Positions 1 to 14,019 are shown, counted from the first letter of the stretch. The stretch is DNA of 64,000 nucleotides from Manduca sexta (GCF_014839805.1 NC_051126.1:5154609-5218608); one strand, 5' to 3'. The notes: generated by a model from the sequence alone, not told the origin. Numbers and translations are program-made.

Positions 1-208
1 CACTCCACTGGGGAACCCACTCCACTGGGGAACCCACTCCACTGGGGAACCCACTCCACTGGGGAACTCACTCCACTGGGGAACCCACTCCACTGGGGAA
101 CTCACTCCACTGGGGAACCCACTCCACTGAGGAACTCACTCCAATGGGGAACCCACTCCACTGCGGAACCCACTCCACTGGGGAACCCACTCCACTGGGG
201 AACCCACT
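1..208. repeat. 17-bp minisatellite array
   Basis: About twelve head-to-tail copies of a 17-bp unit (CACTCCACTGGGGAACC) start at the first base of the window, so the array probably continues outside it. Copies differ by single substitutions, such as GGGGAACTC for GGGGAACCC and one ACTGAGGAA. The unit is not a multiple of three; the open frame on the minus strand across it is a by-product of the repeat and not a gene. Confidence 0.95.
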
Positions 209-250
209 CCAGTTACGGTGGTAACTGGAGTGGGTTCCCCAGTGGAGTGG
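187..250. repeat. perfect 30-bp inverted repeat closing the minisatellite
   Basis: Bases 187-216 and 221-250 are exact reverse complements around a 4-base loop (GGTG). The left arm is the end of the minisatellite, so the array flips orientation here: almost two units reappear inverted and the repeat then stops. Such a head-to-head junction can form by template switching or by foldback during replication. It could also be an assembly artefact at a contig edge. Confidence 0.9.
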
Positions 251-1656
251 ATCAGGTAGCAGTGGGGTCCCGTTGCTGCACACGTATAAAAAAACACTGC
301 CGAATGGAAGTAAGTGCAATTTGGGCGCTAAGAAGTCAATTTACTATTACTGTGGTGTAGTGTAGGTCCAGTGTGAGAATTTAAATGAAACCGTTGTTGT
401 AAGTAGGTATAATATGGGTCAGGTCGTCCGAAAAACATCGTGAAGTAATCATAAATACACGACACTCGATTTCTGCGCTGGTAAAACCGCAAATAACCGC
501 AAATACCCACAAACTCGTCAGGAAAATTCATTCCTTCTAACCGGTTGATGTAGCATAAAATAAATATGTTTAAATATTAAACAATGTAAAACAAAGAAAT
601 CTAACTACCAAATGGTAAAAATTATTTCACCCCACATTAAACGCAATCAGAGTCGCGGGCGCGAGCTAATTTCATAAGGTAGGACTGTTCAACGTGAAAA
701 TTAATTAAGGTAGCGCGTACAATGCTCATTTAAAGTTTCCGGGTCACCGCTTACCACTGCTACCTACTTGCTCCCTGCATACGGTGACTATAAAACATAT
801 TTTTTACGGGACAGTTTAGATCTTGTGATCGCGAACGAGGACTCAATTGTCTATTTTTGACTTCATCTTTTGTGCAATTATAAATCCAAAAAGTCTTACA
901 AAATTTTGTCGTATGAACATGTTTTACTATTTATGTAAGACTGATGTTTCTAGAGACGTCCCATTTTAAGTCAAAATATTGGTCACCACAACACCGCATA
1001 AATCCCGGCTACAGATTAATTTATTAATTTACACATTTCATTTTAAAACGTGCTTATGATTTCTATAATCTCGCATGTATTTGCATTACAAATTGGAGAA
1101 TGAGTTTAAAATTTTAGGAATAATCTTAAGGGTTATAATATGTTTTTAGCTTCGTTAAACAATGTAAGGCGCGAATATCCCCTGTCAGTCCAATTATACG
1201 GCGTGTTAGTGGATACTGTAAATTCTTCACTGACAAACTGAATCTAGATATAGATGGACACTGACTTTTTTCCCATATGCATCATTTTATATGTAAAACA
1301 GAGTTACAGTGAAAAAACACACCGTGAAGAAATATGGATACCTACGAATTATCCATAAGAATTCCGAAGATATGTCTAACCTGCCATCCACAATCCACCA
1401 GCATAGTAGACAAAAGCCTAACCCTCGCAGTAGTAGCGGACACAGTGCCCGCACGCGGAACAGCATCTACAGGGCTCAGGCTGATATTATTAGTAACCTA
1501 TGTAATCCTAAATGTATATAAGCAGGTAGGTATATATTTTTAATAGGTCACCAGGTGAAGTGTTTAATTCAGGGCTGATGTTATTAGCCCTTATTAATCT
1601 AGATTGTATTCAAAAGGGCAGAAACAGTTATTTAAAACATTGTTTTATATACTTAC
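251..1656. other. no gene seen
   Basis: AT-rich sequence without an open frame that resembles a protein, without credible splice-bounded exons and without a structured RNA that I recognise. The short open frames at 328-531 (minus) and 1309-1543 (plus) have no recognisable domain and no supporting codon pattern. Confidence 0.5.
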
Positions 1657-1948
1657 TAGTTGACCCGACAGACGTTGTCCCGTCTTAACTATGGATTTGC
1701 AGCGCGCATTCTTTCAATCGCTGACAGTTATTTCAAACAATTGACAGTTATATAAAATTAATATTTTCGTTAAGTTTTCTTAAATTTTCTAACTTTCCTC
1801 GCAATTTTTTGAATTTTTTCTTTCATAAGAACCTTCTCCTGACAATAACAAACACAACAAAAAAAAAATAGTGAAATCGGTCCAGCCGTTCACGCGTGAT
1901 AGCGTAACCAAGGGAAATAGGGATTCATTTTTATATATATAGACTATA
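1657..1948 (+). repeat. degenerate interspersed repeat remnant
   Basis: The stretch opens with a motif that recurs in insect genomes (GTTGACCCGACAGACGTTG at about 1659-1677). It closes with an A-rich run, a phrase around GTGAAATCGGTCCAGCCG at about 1872-1889, and a TATATATATA tail. This layout is typical of old dispersed transposable-element fragments in insects. The family name cannot be fixed from the sequence alone. Confidence 0.5.
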
Positions 1949-1949
1949 T

Positions 1950-4900
1950 AGATAGATTACATAAAGTGAATGGTATAAACCATGACCACAACGCAAACTC
2001 ATAGCAGCGTAAAACAGTAATACCCAACTATTCCCAAGCCGACTCCAGTCTCGTTAGCGACTTAAACAGTTAAAGCAATTTATTTTCTTCAATCTAGTTT
2101 TTGTCGCCAGATCTCGAAGTAAGGCGGGATTTTTTAACTACTTACTTAAGCAAGTTCCTTGATATATTTTAATCAAAGAACATTTTAATGAGATGTCTTG
2201 TATAAGTGATTTTGCTTTGAAAGGCATTTAATGGTTAGAAGTACAATAATTAAGGAATACGGTAAAAAGAATATGATTGTGATACAAATATTTGAAAATG
2301 AATATAATTGATGGTAGTCCATGCCCCAAAACTCGTACGATGGAGCATAGAGCCCGAGTTCAATAATTTAAAATTAACTAAAAAAGCATACTTTGATTCA
2401 TAAGGATTATTATTTCTTAGTACTTAAACCAAAATATGATATTCTTAATTTATAATTGATTTTGTAAATTTAGCTTAAAGGTAATTGTATCACACCCTTT
2501 TTGTTATGTTCTTTTTTTTTTCTCTCTTTTATTTTATGTGTAGTTAAAAGATTTTGAGCCCACATTTTTAAGATAATTTATAAAAGTTAAGGTTTATGTA
2601 CGCCGCGTTCACTATTTTAGGACATACATTTATATAAATAAGTAACGAAAATGTAATTAGAGTTAAGTAAAATTGTATTGTCTGGTTTGTGAACCAATAA
2701 TAAAAAATAAAAAAAAAAGATAATATTACAACAAGAAACGACGCAAAAAAATCCTTTGAGGATGTAAATACTTGAAAAAAAATAGATCAAAGTATACAAA
2801 AGACTTACTAAAATAAAACAAAGTCTCTTTAATTAACAAACTTTTTAACTGAAAAGAGACGTTACCGCCATTTTGAAGACACAAAACCTTCCTTTCTCCA
2901 ACGAATCCTAAGTAAGGCTGATAATGTATTTGAATTAACCCGTACCTTAATTCACGAGACGTTGTTTAAATACCCGAATCTAAGCCTTGGCATTGTCGTG
3001 TTACATGTTCAAGTATTAAGCTGGATTTACTTAAACTAGCTAAAGTAGTATAATATCCAAAAACATTTATTGTAACAAAATTTTCAATGATTCTAAGAAA
3101 AGTAAACTTATAATACACATTTTTAGTAAATCATTAGGCGTTGCTCGCTGCTTCGTCCGTATTAAAGGCCTTTCCCACTACAAAAGTCTCTAACAACTAT
3201 TTTCAATAAACGATGCAAATCGTTTTTTTTTGTACTATTTCACAAATCGACTAATCACAGCAAAGTTAATTTTAAAAGGATTACAAATGCGTTATTTTGA
3301 TTGGTTCAATCTCGAAATCGGATAAATTATTGAGATTGGGATCATTTATTGAAAACGGTTATAAATTATACCACCGATCCATCGAGCCATCTACACGCTG
3401 TAAGCGCCATCAAACATGCAAACATTTATACAAACTTTTGCTTTTATATTAATAAGAGTAAGATAAGATAAGAAGTATAATATCTACATTACATTAATAA
3501 CATAGTGTTTTCCATAACGTAATAAGTTTTGTTTGTTTCAATAGCAAATTTTTACCACTAAATGGAAATTATTTCCAAGTACCATAGAGGAATTTTTACC
3601 TCGGGAATATACTTACACTGGAGGTGAACCGCAAATAGAGATTATATTATTTTAAAAATTATGGTCGACAACGAAATTAATCAATAAAATAAGCGGTGAT
3701 ACTATTACCGATGTATTTTTGCACATACAAGACATCCATCAATGTATATTCATATATATACCTATGTCAATGTAATTAATATCATCTTCATGGCGACGTC
3801 GTTTCAACTTAATCGTATCACCTAGTAATTTGGTACTTGCAGCATACCACAAAAATCCCTGACAGCCCTCCCTTTGTTTATAGAGGCCAGAAAGTAATTT
3901 CACTGGAGTTGTAGGCGCAAGCCGGTGTATACTAAAACCGGTAAAATTTTTCCTGCCATCCGAAAATTAAAGAACATCTGACAATTCTGAACAGCAGTAC
4001 ATCGTTACATAACTGATGTTATGGCTTGCAGTGTGGAATTTAAAATAGTGTTGGACGCCATTTTGTATGGTTTTTTCGACAGCTATTAACTGTTTACGAA
4101 TATGGTAACCATTATTATTTTTGCCATAATCGTTTTGATATCCCATACCAGGCCTCTCTTATGGTATAAGGTCTAAATTGACGAAACACAAAAGAAGATA
4201 ATATATCTGCTACTTTAAATTTCGAATTTAAACTTCATTTAATGTTTTTCTATTGTTAAAGAAAAAATATTTTATAACATGCAATTACTCCATGATTAAT
4301 AATTAAAATCCTTTAACAATGAACTGCTCCAACCTTCTTGGATGAACAATAGCCGAGATCGATTCCAATAATTACTCCACGCACTACTCACGCCCAGACA
4401 AAGAAGGTAATCTACTGAAATCCAACCTCTTTGTACTTTATGGGATCAAATCGCGAGTAAATGATCTATCGCAAATCGTCAATGTGCCAACGCCTTAAGT
4501 GGCGGGAAATTGAATGTATAGGAAATTGAATAAGTAGGTTCGACTCTACTTGTAGTTGACAAGTCAATATATCGCAAGATGCCGATTGATCAAAATTGTA
4601 TTAAAACAAAGTTGTTATCGCAGAAAGTAAATTGACACATGAGTCACTATTCAGTAATGGTGTAACCTTTTCTGTCTTTAATATAAATATCTACTTACGC
4701 TACAAAGCGTGTCGTGCACATTTTTAATATTCACACTTTTGAGCGAGTCTCCGCAAAAGGTGGCTAGTGCTTTATTTTTTATATTTATCCAGAATCTTCT
4801 TATAAGAGACTCAATGCTACAAAAAAATGGTCACTGTACGGAGAGCTAAAATCGATTTTTCCTTGAAATATTACAAAGAATTGCCAAAAATTAAACTAAA

Positions 4901-6720
4901 AATAATAAGTCTAGACGCAATAAACAATACAAATCACACAATATAAATTAATTAGAAAATAAATTACATACAATTTAGCTAGTCTATTGAACTATTGAGT
5001 TGTAATAAGAAGCAATTATATTGCTGTCGAGCCCTTATCCCGTCTTACAACGCCATTGTTATGTTCACCAAAATGGAGGGGATAAAACGTAACGAAATTA
5101 AATTGAGGCCGTCTGTAACGACTGCCATTATATGAGTTAAGAGATTACGAGAATATCCATGGTTCTCCATTACGAGTCTCATTATACCATTAAATTTACC
5201 GCTTCAAAGAAATATAGGCATACCGTCGTCATATTCTTATAGAAGGTACATATGGTAGATCTGAATTGTTGTCAATAGTTTAAAACTTAAGCTACTATTG
5301 CTCTGCGTACAATATGTATTTTTCACCTGGCAACACAGTATTTACTATCCACTAAATCAATTTCTATAGACAGATTACAAAGGAAAAGAAGAATTATGAT
5401 CAATTAGATTTCTTCTAGTATTTTCGCGATCTTATCAATGTTTTTGTTTACAACTATTCTTCTGTCAAAAACGTACATCATACACGAAAAACTAAAGCTA
5501 TTCAAGCTGTTTATAAACCATTGCAAACCTTCAACTTACAAACTCACGAAAGCTGTTTCTCTTTACATTAGAAGCACGTAACAGGTAGGTAGACTGACCA
5601 TTCGGTGTAATGAGCGCTCGCTGAAATGACTGGCTCAATGGAACCGGCCTCCGACTGAAATGACTACAATAAACGGAATTGCATACGAACTGCGGCTGCG
5701 GAGTGCGGCTGTGCTATAACCGTGTGCATTGAATGTTTGAATTTTTATACGGATATGTCTTGTGGAAAAATATTTTAAGTAGAATAAACTATAGTTATGT
5801 GATTATATTACGAGTAATTACGTCACCGGATGCCTGAGAACTATACGCAAAAACTGCTGAATGAATTTATTATACAGATGCATTATATCTTGGATTTTTT
5901 TATTCCGGTTCGCTCACCGATAGGCTCTTTACTTAAATCAGTGTGACTGAAAAAGCGAGCAATCAGGGACCGAAAAATTTACCGGGTCGTAATGATGTAA
6001 ATTATAAATCTATTTTCGAGGTTGGTAACACTTTCGACAAAGGTTAACCGATATAAACCAAGTTCTAAAGATTCATTTTTACGTAAAATAGATTTAAATG
6101 CACAAACTTTAGTTTAAAAGATCACCTACCCTACTATCTTCCAAAATTCAAACATAAATAATGTCATACAATTTAATACAAATGAATAATTTCATGGACG
6201 CTTCATTACAAATACAAAAGCTCAAAATACCTGCTGAATTCAGAGAAATACTCTGCAATATTGTGTGACCTATATACCACAGGGCAACACAACCAATTGA
6301 ATGATTTTTTTCTTTTATAATGATTAATTTTTTTCAGTAGATACCATTAAAAACATATTTATTTTAGGCGGCATTTAAACCTAAACAGATTGACTTACGA
6401 AGCACTAAGTATCCCGCCTACGAATCGTAATTTTAGACTTTGTTACCATCACAATAGCGACTTAATTTACTCCTTTATACTTGATCCCATCAAGTGTGAT
6501 TTATTTTTTTCCACATTATTAAGTTTATAACAAAACTGTCGCGGCGTTACGTGCGGTGCGCTGACGGAAAAATTTATCGTCCTCTCTAAGCTGCACTAAA
6601 ATTGCCGTAAAGTCTTAGCAGCTTTGCAAGGGGAAATGTCAAGATTTTACGGGTAAAATATTATATTACTTTGTTGGCGACAAAATGGTTTTGAAGTAAA
6701 TAATGTTAAAGGAATTAAAT
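1950..6720. other. intergenic, no gene seen
   Basis: About 4.8 kb of AT-rich sequence with no exon or RNA gene that I can support. The region around 5,570-5,720 is slightly richer in G and C and contains a repeated phrase (CTGAAATGACT, twice within 45 bases), but no coding frame is evident. Confidence 0.45.
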
Positions 6721-6734
6721 CAGTAATTACACAA

Positions 6735-6950
6735 GTTTTCTATAGCGCGGGAGCAGGTCTCTCTTCTGACCACCGCGGGTTATGTTTGGTATGCCGGTGT
6801 GGGGTATACAGGGGTAAGGGACTTGGTGCAATGCTCGGTCAGATGATGCAATACTCCCGAGTGGCGACATTGGACCGTAAGACCGGTGAAACCAACATAA
6901 GCATTCCACTCACCTTCCAAGCGGTGGTAGCAACAAAGCGTTTTTTCCGC
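6735..6950. other. GC-richer island of unknown origin
   Basis: A block of about 200 bases stands out from its AT-rich surroundings. Three overlapping frames stay open (plus 6786-7013, minus 6727-6909 and 6780-6977), as expected from composition alone. None gives a recognisable domain. It might be a transposable-element fragment or an old retrocopy; no terminal repeats or target duplications were seen. Confidence 0.3.
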
Positions 6951-7352
6951 GCGAAAAAAAAGTTCTCTCTTATGCAAGTTGTCTATCTCTACCCAGGAGC
7001 AGTTTACAAGTAATACAAAGGTGTTCTCGTCATTGCAGCAATATGTAACTAATAAGAACTATGTGTTTTGCCATGGAACACTTTCTTAATCAAAGTTCTC
7101 GATGGTGCTGCTATTGTTTTATCAATTATGTATAGTCGTAGCGTTACCTTTAGGTAAACGGGTCCTATTACTTGTAATTTATTTTCAATAAAAAAGTACC
7201 TTGTTGTCATACATAAAAAAATAACAAATATTTATACCGCCTTCGAAAACCACTTAAAACTTAAAAAATAACTAAACATAACAGGTTCCCAATTTCGGAG
7301 TCGGTGAATTATTCATAGATGGCCGAGTTCTGAGGTAACAAATATAAAAAAA

Positions 7353-7397
7353 ATGCACGTCGAATTGATAACCTCCTCCTTTTTTAGGTCAGTTAAA
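7353..7397 (+). repeat. dispersed repeat, copy A
   Basis: A phrase of about 45 bases (CACGTCGAATTGATAACC, then a CTCCTCC and T-run, then a GTC-GTTAAAAA tail) recurs almost unchanged at about 62,012-62,057. It is a familiar lepidopteran repeat end with the same layout (T-run followed by GAAGTCGGTTAAAAA). This copy is shortened by two bases in the T-run and mutated just after it. Confidence 0.75.
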
Positions 7398-7399
7398 AA

Positions 7400-9090
7400 T
7401 ACAAAGGCTTCTTAATAATTATCAAAATTAATTGTCGATCTCATAATTGACAGCTTTGATTCAGGTTTAACCACTCAGTACGTATTGTTTTGCAAATAAC
7501 ACGAACACTCATATTGCACTTGGGATATAAAAAGCAGACATCAAGATCACTTTATCTGTCTAGACTGCAGTGGAACCAATTTAATTTAAAAATAGCCCGC
7601 GTCTGCAAAAAGCATCTAGATTTACATCTTATAAATTACATTTCTGGAAATAGTTTCGCTAAATACAAGCATTACTATAGTGAATCGACGGAAAAGTTAA
7701 GCTGATTAACAAGCTGATAAATGCAAGTCTTAACCTTTATCATTCAAACTAGTTGTATAAAGTAATATGCTCTATCTATCTCGTATATATCATATCTCAC
7801 GTTTGCCACATATTTTAAATCAATAACTAATTAGCTATTATAGAAAGAATTTGTAAAGGAAATACGTTACGATCAGCATTAAAGCATCTGTAATTTAGTT
7901 TCGATACCGAAAAACCACCACACCACATTAAATAGCATCCTACTCATAATATTATAAAAGGAAAAGTCTGTGAAGGTATTGGCATTTTCGTATAAGGTAC
8001 AGAAACCGCTGAGATTTCAAAGAGAAATATCTTAAATAACATAATACTTTTTTATATGGGCAGAGTACCGTGGGTCTTTTGTAAAGGATTTCTGGTAGAT
8101 CTGCATGCAAAATATTTTATATTTCATACATAAATTGGCTACGGATTATATCCCGCAGTGGCACGCATAAATTCACATCAATCGATTTGTGCATACCGCA
8201 CCATTGCTCAACAAACATATGAACGCATTACGAGTGAATTATTCATCGGTCACGGTTATGACTTAAAATAAATATAAAGGAGTAATAAATAACAAGCACC
8301 AACGTAAGGATAATTATTTATTTCTTTCGAATAGATGACTATCAAATAATCGAATCAGATTCTGTTTTATGTCACATGTGAAACAAACTCTACAATGGAA
8401 AGATGTTGAATACGAAAAAACGGACGTCTCAGGCTAGTTATCTAAAATGAAGTATTTATTTAAAATATTTAGTAGAAGTATTAATATTGTACCCTTAAAA
8501 GATCCCCTATATGCTATAGTATAACAAACTTTAATTCTCCTAAGTAAATATGTGCAATATTTTTCTAAAATCCTGCCAAACAGGCGACAAAACTACTTAA
8601 TACTGGTTACCCATTACGTGGTACGCAAATTATATATACATTGTAATTGTAATAGTTTAGTTCAAAGCCTGAAAATGTCCAAACTATCGTATCAAGCCGA
8701 ATCGATAGCTCCGACCCACCTATCACGATCCTAGAGCTCCATCAAACTGAGCATTTGTCGTTAATCCCGAAACGTGCAGATTTCCTCACGTACATACGAA
8801 CAATTTCGTACGAAATTTAGGATCGAACCATCGAATATATTGCTTGTGAGCTATGAGCAATAAGAACTTCGTAATGGAAGATATAATGTGGTGATAAATT
8901 TGTAATGCCTTTTTTTAAGAGAAAAGTGACCCACTGCACCTCTTGCTAAGGGGAGGTTCAAATATTGTCCGATTATAAGAGATGTTTATTCCTAGCCAGT
9001 CGACACTATTATGCCGTTTGTTTGAACAACATATACATGCTAATTCTGAAATGCAGCATACTTACGTGAACCACAATGGCGGATTTTACA
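7400..9090. other. intergenic, no gene seen
   Basis: AT-rich, with short open frames at 7490-7705 and 8552-8734 (plus) that show no domain, no splice-bounded structure and no convincing codon bias. Nothing else could be supported. Confidence 0.45.
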
Positions 9091-9093
9091 CCT

Positions 9094-9290
9094 TGTCAAT
9101 AATAATAATAAATAATAATAATAATAAAACCTTTATTTGGCACAACAGTAAACGACAACATAATATTATTCACATGCTAAAATTGTTTGTGCTTAAACAG
9201 AATTTTTAAACTTTAATTAACATTGGGCCCCAAACTAGGCGATGCCTGTATCTTGGAGACCAGAACAGTTTTACATCTTAGTTTAGTCTT
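9094..9290 (+). repeat. AAT microsatellite plus non-LTR element tail
   Basis: An AAT/ATA microsatellite (about 9098-9126) runs straight into AAACCTTTATTTGGCACAAC and then about 150 bases of low-divergence sequence. In Lepidoptera this combination of a simple trinucleotide run and CCTTTATT is usual at the 3' end of LINE-derived insertions. No target duplication was identified. The open frame at 8982-9209 crosses the microsatellite and is not a gene. Confidence 0.5.
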
Positions 9291-9299
9291 TATATTAGT

Positions 9300-12200
9300 T
9301 TCTATTACAGTAGTTTTTAATTATATTTATCAATATAAATAAATATATTATTAAGTTTAGTAACAAATCTATAAATTATATTCTAACTTATGTACTAAAT
9401 AATATTATTATGTGCTCAACTTTGTATTGACAATTACAATTATTACAATGGTGGTTGCTATTCAGGCAGGTACAAATAGGTACTTACTAACAACTTATAG
9501 ATACAATTGGGGAACAAAGATTTTTTATGACATTATTGTGATGTTATCATATTATTAAACACAGACATATTATTCAAACCTATGCCTTAAAAGTAAACGT
9601 TTAGAGCCTCATCTTACGAAAATTCATTATTAACAAACGTCCAAACCTATCAATGTCTTATTTGTTTAAGAATGCTATTTCTTAAACACTTTAAAAGCTT
9701 TCGGTCATCGTTCCTCAGTGACTACACGAAACAATTTGTCCTAGTTTCTGATACTAAGAAAACTGTTCCTTAAAACAAATACCCAGTACCTTATGATATA
9801 TATGCCCAGCTCCCTTAATAAATGATGATTGAAAAGGTGTACCTATACTATTATATAAAACTGAAAAGTTTATTTGAAGGCGCTAATCTCAGGAACTACT
9901 AGTTCGAATTTTCAAAGTTATTTATAAAATACTCATCAAATCTGCAATAAGTCTTAAAAACCAATTACCTATAAATTTCGTTATATGGATGAGTTAAAAA
10001 ATTATGTTCATGGGTAAATCATCAAATGTAATAGTCTAATACAATACTTTACGTCTTATTTATATTTATTCGTTATATTATATAGCTCTTACCTCAAATT
10101 ATTAAACACTTATTCACAATCTTGGTACGTATCCACATACAAAAGGCAGCAAATGAGGCTCTTACATCTCGGTTATGATCAAAGTTTTGTGCAAAGCGCA
10201 TAAAGAGAATCTATTGCTTCTTCAACTTAGTCACCTGGTAGGTACAATAGAAGCATAGCGCAAATTGTGTAATAGTTATTTCGATATTAAAGAACTTAAC
10301 AATCCAACTGTCTTATCTAAAGTGTGCCTAATGAATGTGTGCTTAGATAAAAAAGATGTTTAGAAAAATATGGTTACATAACAGGCTTATGATTACTAGA
10401 AAATAATTCTCTAGGCACTGTTAAGTCGGCTGCGTTTGATATCTTGTAACCGGATTTTAAGGTCAAAACTAGCTTTTATTGTTTCTGTTTTTCTTATCAC
10501 TTATTATTAAATATTTTCCGTGGTTTCAACATACTTAATCTTCGAAAAAATAGGTAAAATTATTCAAATTTTTATATGACTTAAATACATATTACGCGAA
10601 AAGTCTTTTGGCTGTCAAAATTCACTTCGCAAAGAGAAAGTATTCTTTAGCATACGGAGTTTTCCAGAAATCGGTTGACAAGTAGTCCTTGAAGACGAAA
10701 ACGACAGACGTTTGTAGAAAATCACACCTAAACCTCCGGGTAAAAGACGAAAAATCATGAAATAATCAGATTTACGCTCGCAGACTCGAACTGATCCCAT
10801 TACATAAATTTATGCTGATACCGACTAGGAAATTCAAAAGTTATCAAGAATGGAGGCGGCGAATGTGATCGGCTAAGCTTGACTGGGTCGAATGCATTAC
10901 CATAATCCGTCGATCCCATCGATATTTCCACCTATCAGTTTAATAGAATTACTGGAAATTTACTGCAACAAAGGTTCGAATATAATTGGAAGCAAAAAAA
11001 CACTCACGAAGATTTACTTTTCTAATTATTCAAGATTGCATCTTTATTTAATGTAAATCATTCTACGAAACTCACGATTTTTTCAAATCTACAAAAAGGA
11101 TAATCGATTTAATGAAGGTTGATTTTTTGTTTACGACTTCAATCAGATTTTATCTCGTTTGTTCTTTCTGTTCGCTATCCATTTTGATTTAGTATTCTCC
11201 TTAACGCCAAGTTCTTCAGCTGAAATGAAAATTTACTGTAAAATATTATCTTTGTTCAAGTGATTTTACGCTCTTTTTGACTCAAATATTTTTTCGAATA
11301 AATATACAGCATATCGGATATGTGTAAAAATAAAAATAAATGGTTATCCTCTATAAAAATAAATGGGTCAAAACCGTACGACGCGTTGTAATTTTACTGT
11401 AAAAGACAATAAAAATCTTCAAACTGTAGAAACTTTGTCAATTTATAACTAGAAGTTTTAAACAGAGAAGTCCGGACCCACTTTAATGAAGAAACAAGTA
11501 ATGTACTACATGCTTACGCACAGTAAGTGAATGTAGGTCAACCATACAAAGTTCATTTAGCCCTCATTACATTCTTTGTACAACATTTGCGTTAGCGTTG
11601 CTAAGTCGCAATATGTTAACACTCGTCAACAAAGTAACTTGAGCATCAAAGTAAAGACGGCAGGCTTATAAAAAGCCTTCGGTTGAGTATGCGCCATACA
11701 CAAAGCCGGCGCAAATCGATTCAGCAACAGGTCTACCGGGGCTTTCCACGTTGTAATCTATAACTATAATTTACATTTCTATTACATGCTGATGCTTCTA
11801 TCGCCGAATAAGTCTGCAAATGAGCACTTATTTTAATTTCATCCCGTGATGGGATCTTGTTTTAGACTAAGGCGTAACAGTGTTTTAGATATTAATTTGA
11901 ATCCCGTGGTAATTACGAACCTACCTAAATTTTTTTAGGACTGCAAAAGTAAATCCAGAACATTAGATCCTTTCCAATTTTCACAGGATTACTATGTCCT
12001 TGCCACTGGATCGAAAATAAAGCGTCTATCTAAATATTAAAAAAGCTAATTCACACAAACTAAAAAAAACCCCTGTGTACCCGTAACTTTAAATCTACGT
12101 AAAATACAATATCATCTCGTAGTTCCACATTATCTGCATTAAATATACGATAAGAAGATTCTGTCTCATAACTTGTACACATACGATGTAACTTTGTCGA

Positions 12201-13980
12201 TTTATTTGCGTTCCTCGTTCGAATCATTCAATAAATTCTTTATGTTTGCATAGGGAAGGTGGTTTTCCAAACGAAAACCATTTTCGTAACTTGCAATAGA
12301 TTTAAGATTTCCCTTTTAGTAATTTTTTGTGCATTGGAATAGATACGACAATGAATATCATCTTAAATAATATTATGTAAAAGTTTACGAGGCTGTTGGT
12401 TTGCTTGATTAGCGAATAAGGTAGGTAATAAAAACCATAGAATGTTCACAATCAGTCAAAAAGCTAATAAAACCACAGCAGGTCCACAAAAGACTTTACG
12501 TGGGTGGAGCAAAAACCAGTTATCTATAACTAATATCGCAAAATAGCGATTTAACCTACTAAAACTCAAAAGTAAGACAAAGTCTCTACGCAGCGAATAG
12601 CTTTTATAGCAAAGTAACAGATTTCTAAAATATGTATATCATTCAACGTAAAAAAGAAAATAGAAAATAAAAGTTCACTTATTTACCTCCTTATCTTCAA
12701 CAAAACGTAACGGAACAAAAACTCGAAATTATCCACGTAACACATAAACCCCACATCAATCCCCAGGCATGTCCATTTATCCCCAAGGCGGCAGACCGTG
12801 CGTTTCCGCTTTTTTCTCATAATCCGTATTCTTTCTTATTCCACGCAATTGATTGAGCGGAAAGAATCCAATTAGATTCGGTCCTAAATTCTTAGTTTGT
12901 AACAATAATATATCATCGCTTGTCGTATTGTGGAGTGAAACCAATTATGTTTTTTTTTTTTATATTTTACATCTATAACATGGGCGCCGAGAAGATGGTG
13001 CAAGTAGATGCACGTGCACACCCTGATTAGAAATAAATTACTCAAAATATATTTTGCTGAATAAATCTGCAAGAATGGGAACTATAGACCACAGTGGTTT
13101 ATTTTATAATTACGCGTTTTCAAAAACATGCGATTTGAATTTGTAAAAAAAAACCGAATGACATTATGTAGTATAACTATATACTACATAACTAAGATGT
13201 TTTTATTACAAATGTTTGTAAAACGTCATTGCTACATGTCACTCAGTTTTTTGCACTAGCGTAGGTGCAGATGCACCTCCCTAAAACTAACTGGGCACAC
13301 CCATGTCTATAACCTCTTTTTATTTTAATTCATACCTATGTCTTATTAAGATATTTATTCAAAGTCTAGATTAAGGATACCAACTACACCCCATTATTAA
13401 GTCTATGCTGCATATATACTAGTCTTTACTACTTAAGCTTTATCTTTTGAAGCATCATTCAATAAGGGTAAAATTTTCACAACCTATAATGACTTTTTTT
13501 AATAATAGCAAATAATAAAGCAGACAACACTATTGAGGTATGGAATTCTGGGTTTGAGAATTCACATTACATTTGGTTGGTAATTTGTATTCATACTTCA
13601 TAATACAAGCCCATTTTTCCATTGTGGGCTCATCTTACCATATCGCAAGAGAGTAATAATCACTTTTAAGATTACAATGATGTGCAGCGGTTGTGATTTG
13701 TCATTAACATTACTTAAAATGAACTACAAAAATCAGCTTTAGTTAGTTTTAATTGAACAGGTTTTCAAATAACATTTTGTATGTAAGACCTATTGCTCCT
13801 ACTGCAATGGTTCAAAGAAACAGGGCATGGAGGTTTATTAAGACTACTCCATTCTGTTTAAATCTGGGACTTACAATATTAACTTTTTGAACTAAGAAAT
13901 GTTTTGGATGCCTTTGATCTCCAGATCAATTCAAGATTTGAACTACATGTGGTATTCCCTAGCTGACTGCTTTGGAAGAA
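9300..13980. other. intergenic, no gene seen; possible foldback remnant near 13 kb
   Basis: AT-rich DNA without exons that I can support. Between about 12,945 and 13,330 the two ends look like diverged inverted copies. The left has a T-run, then TATAACATGGG and GGTGCAAGTAGATGCAC; the right, on the other strand, has TATAGACATGGG and GGTGCATCTGCACC. This suggests an old MITE-like foldback element, but the similarity is too broken to set boundaries. Confidence 0.4.
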
Positions 13981-14003
13981 GTATTAAATAAACAAAAAAA
14001 ATA

Positions 14004-14019
14004 TTTATTTAAATTTATT
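14004..14019 (-). terminator. candidate poly(A) signals of Gemin7
   Basis: Two AATAAA hexamers read on the minus strand at 14014-14019 and 14004-14009, 10 and 20 bases past the Gemin7 stop codon. The 3' untranslated region would be very short, which fits a small housekeeping gene. No transcript data are available to say which is used. Confidence 0.5.

Noticed and set aside
68..319. 83-codon minus-strand open frame over the minisatellite
   Set aside because: It is produced by the 17-bp repeat, which cycles through all frames without stops; there is no domain or start context.
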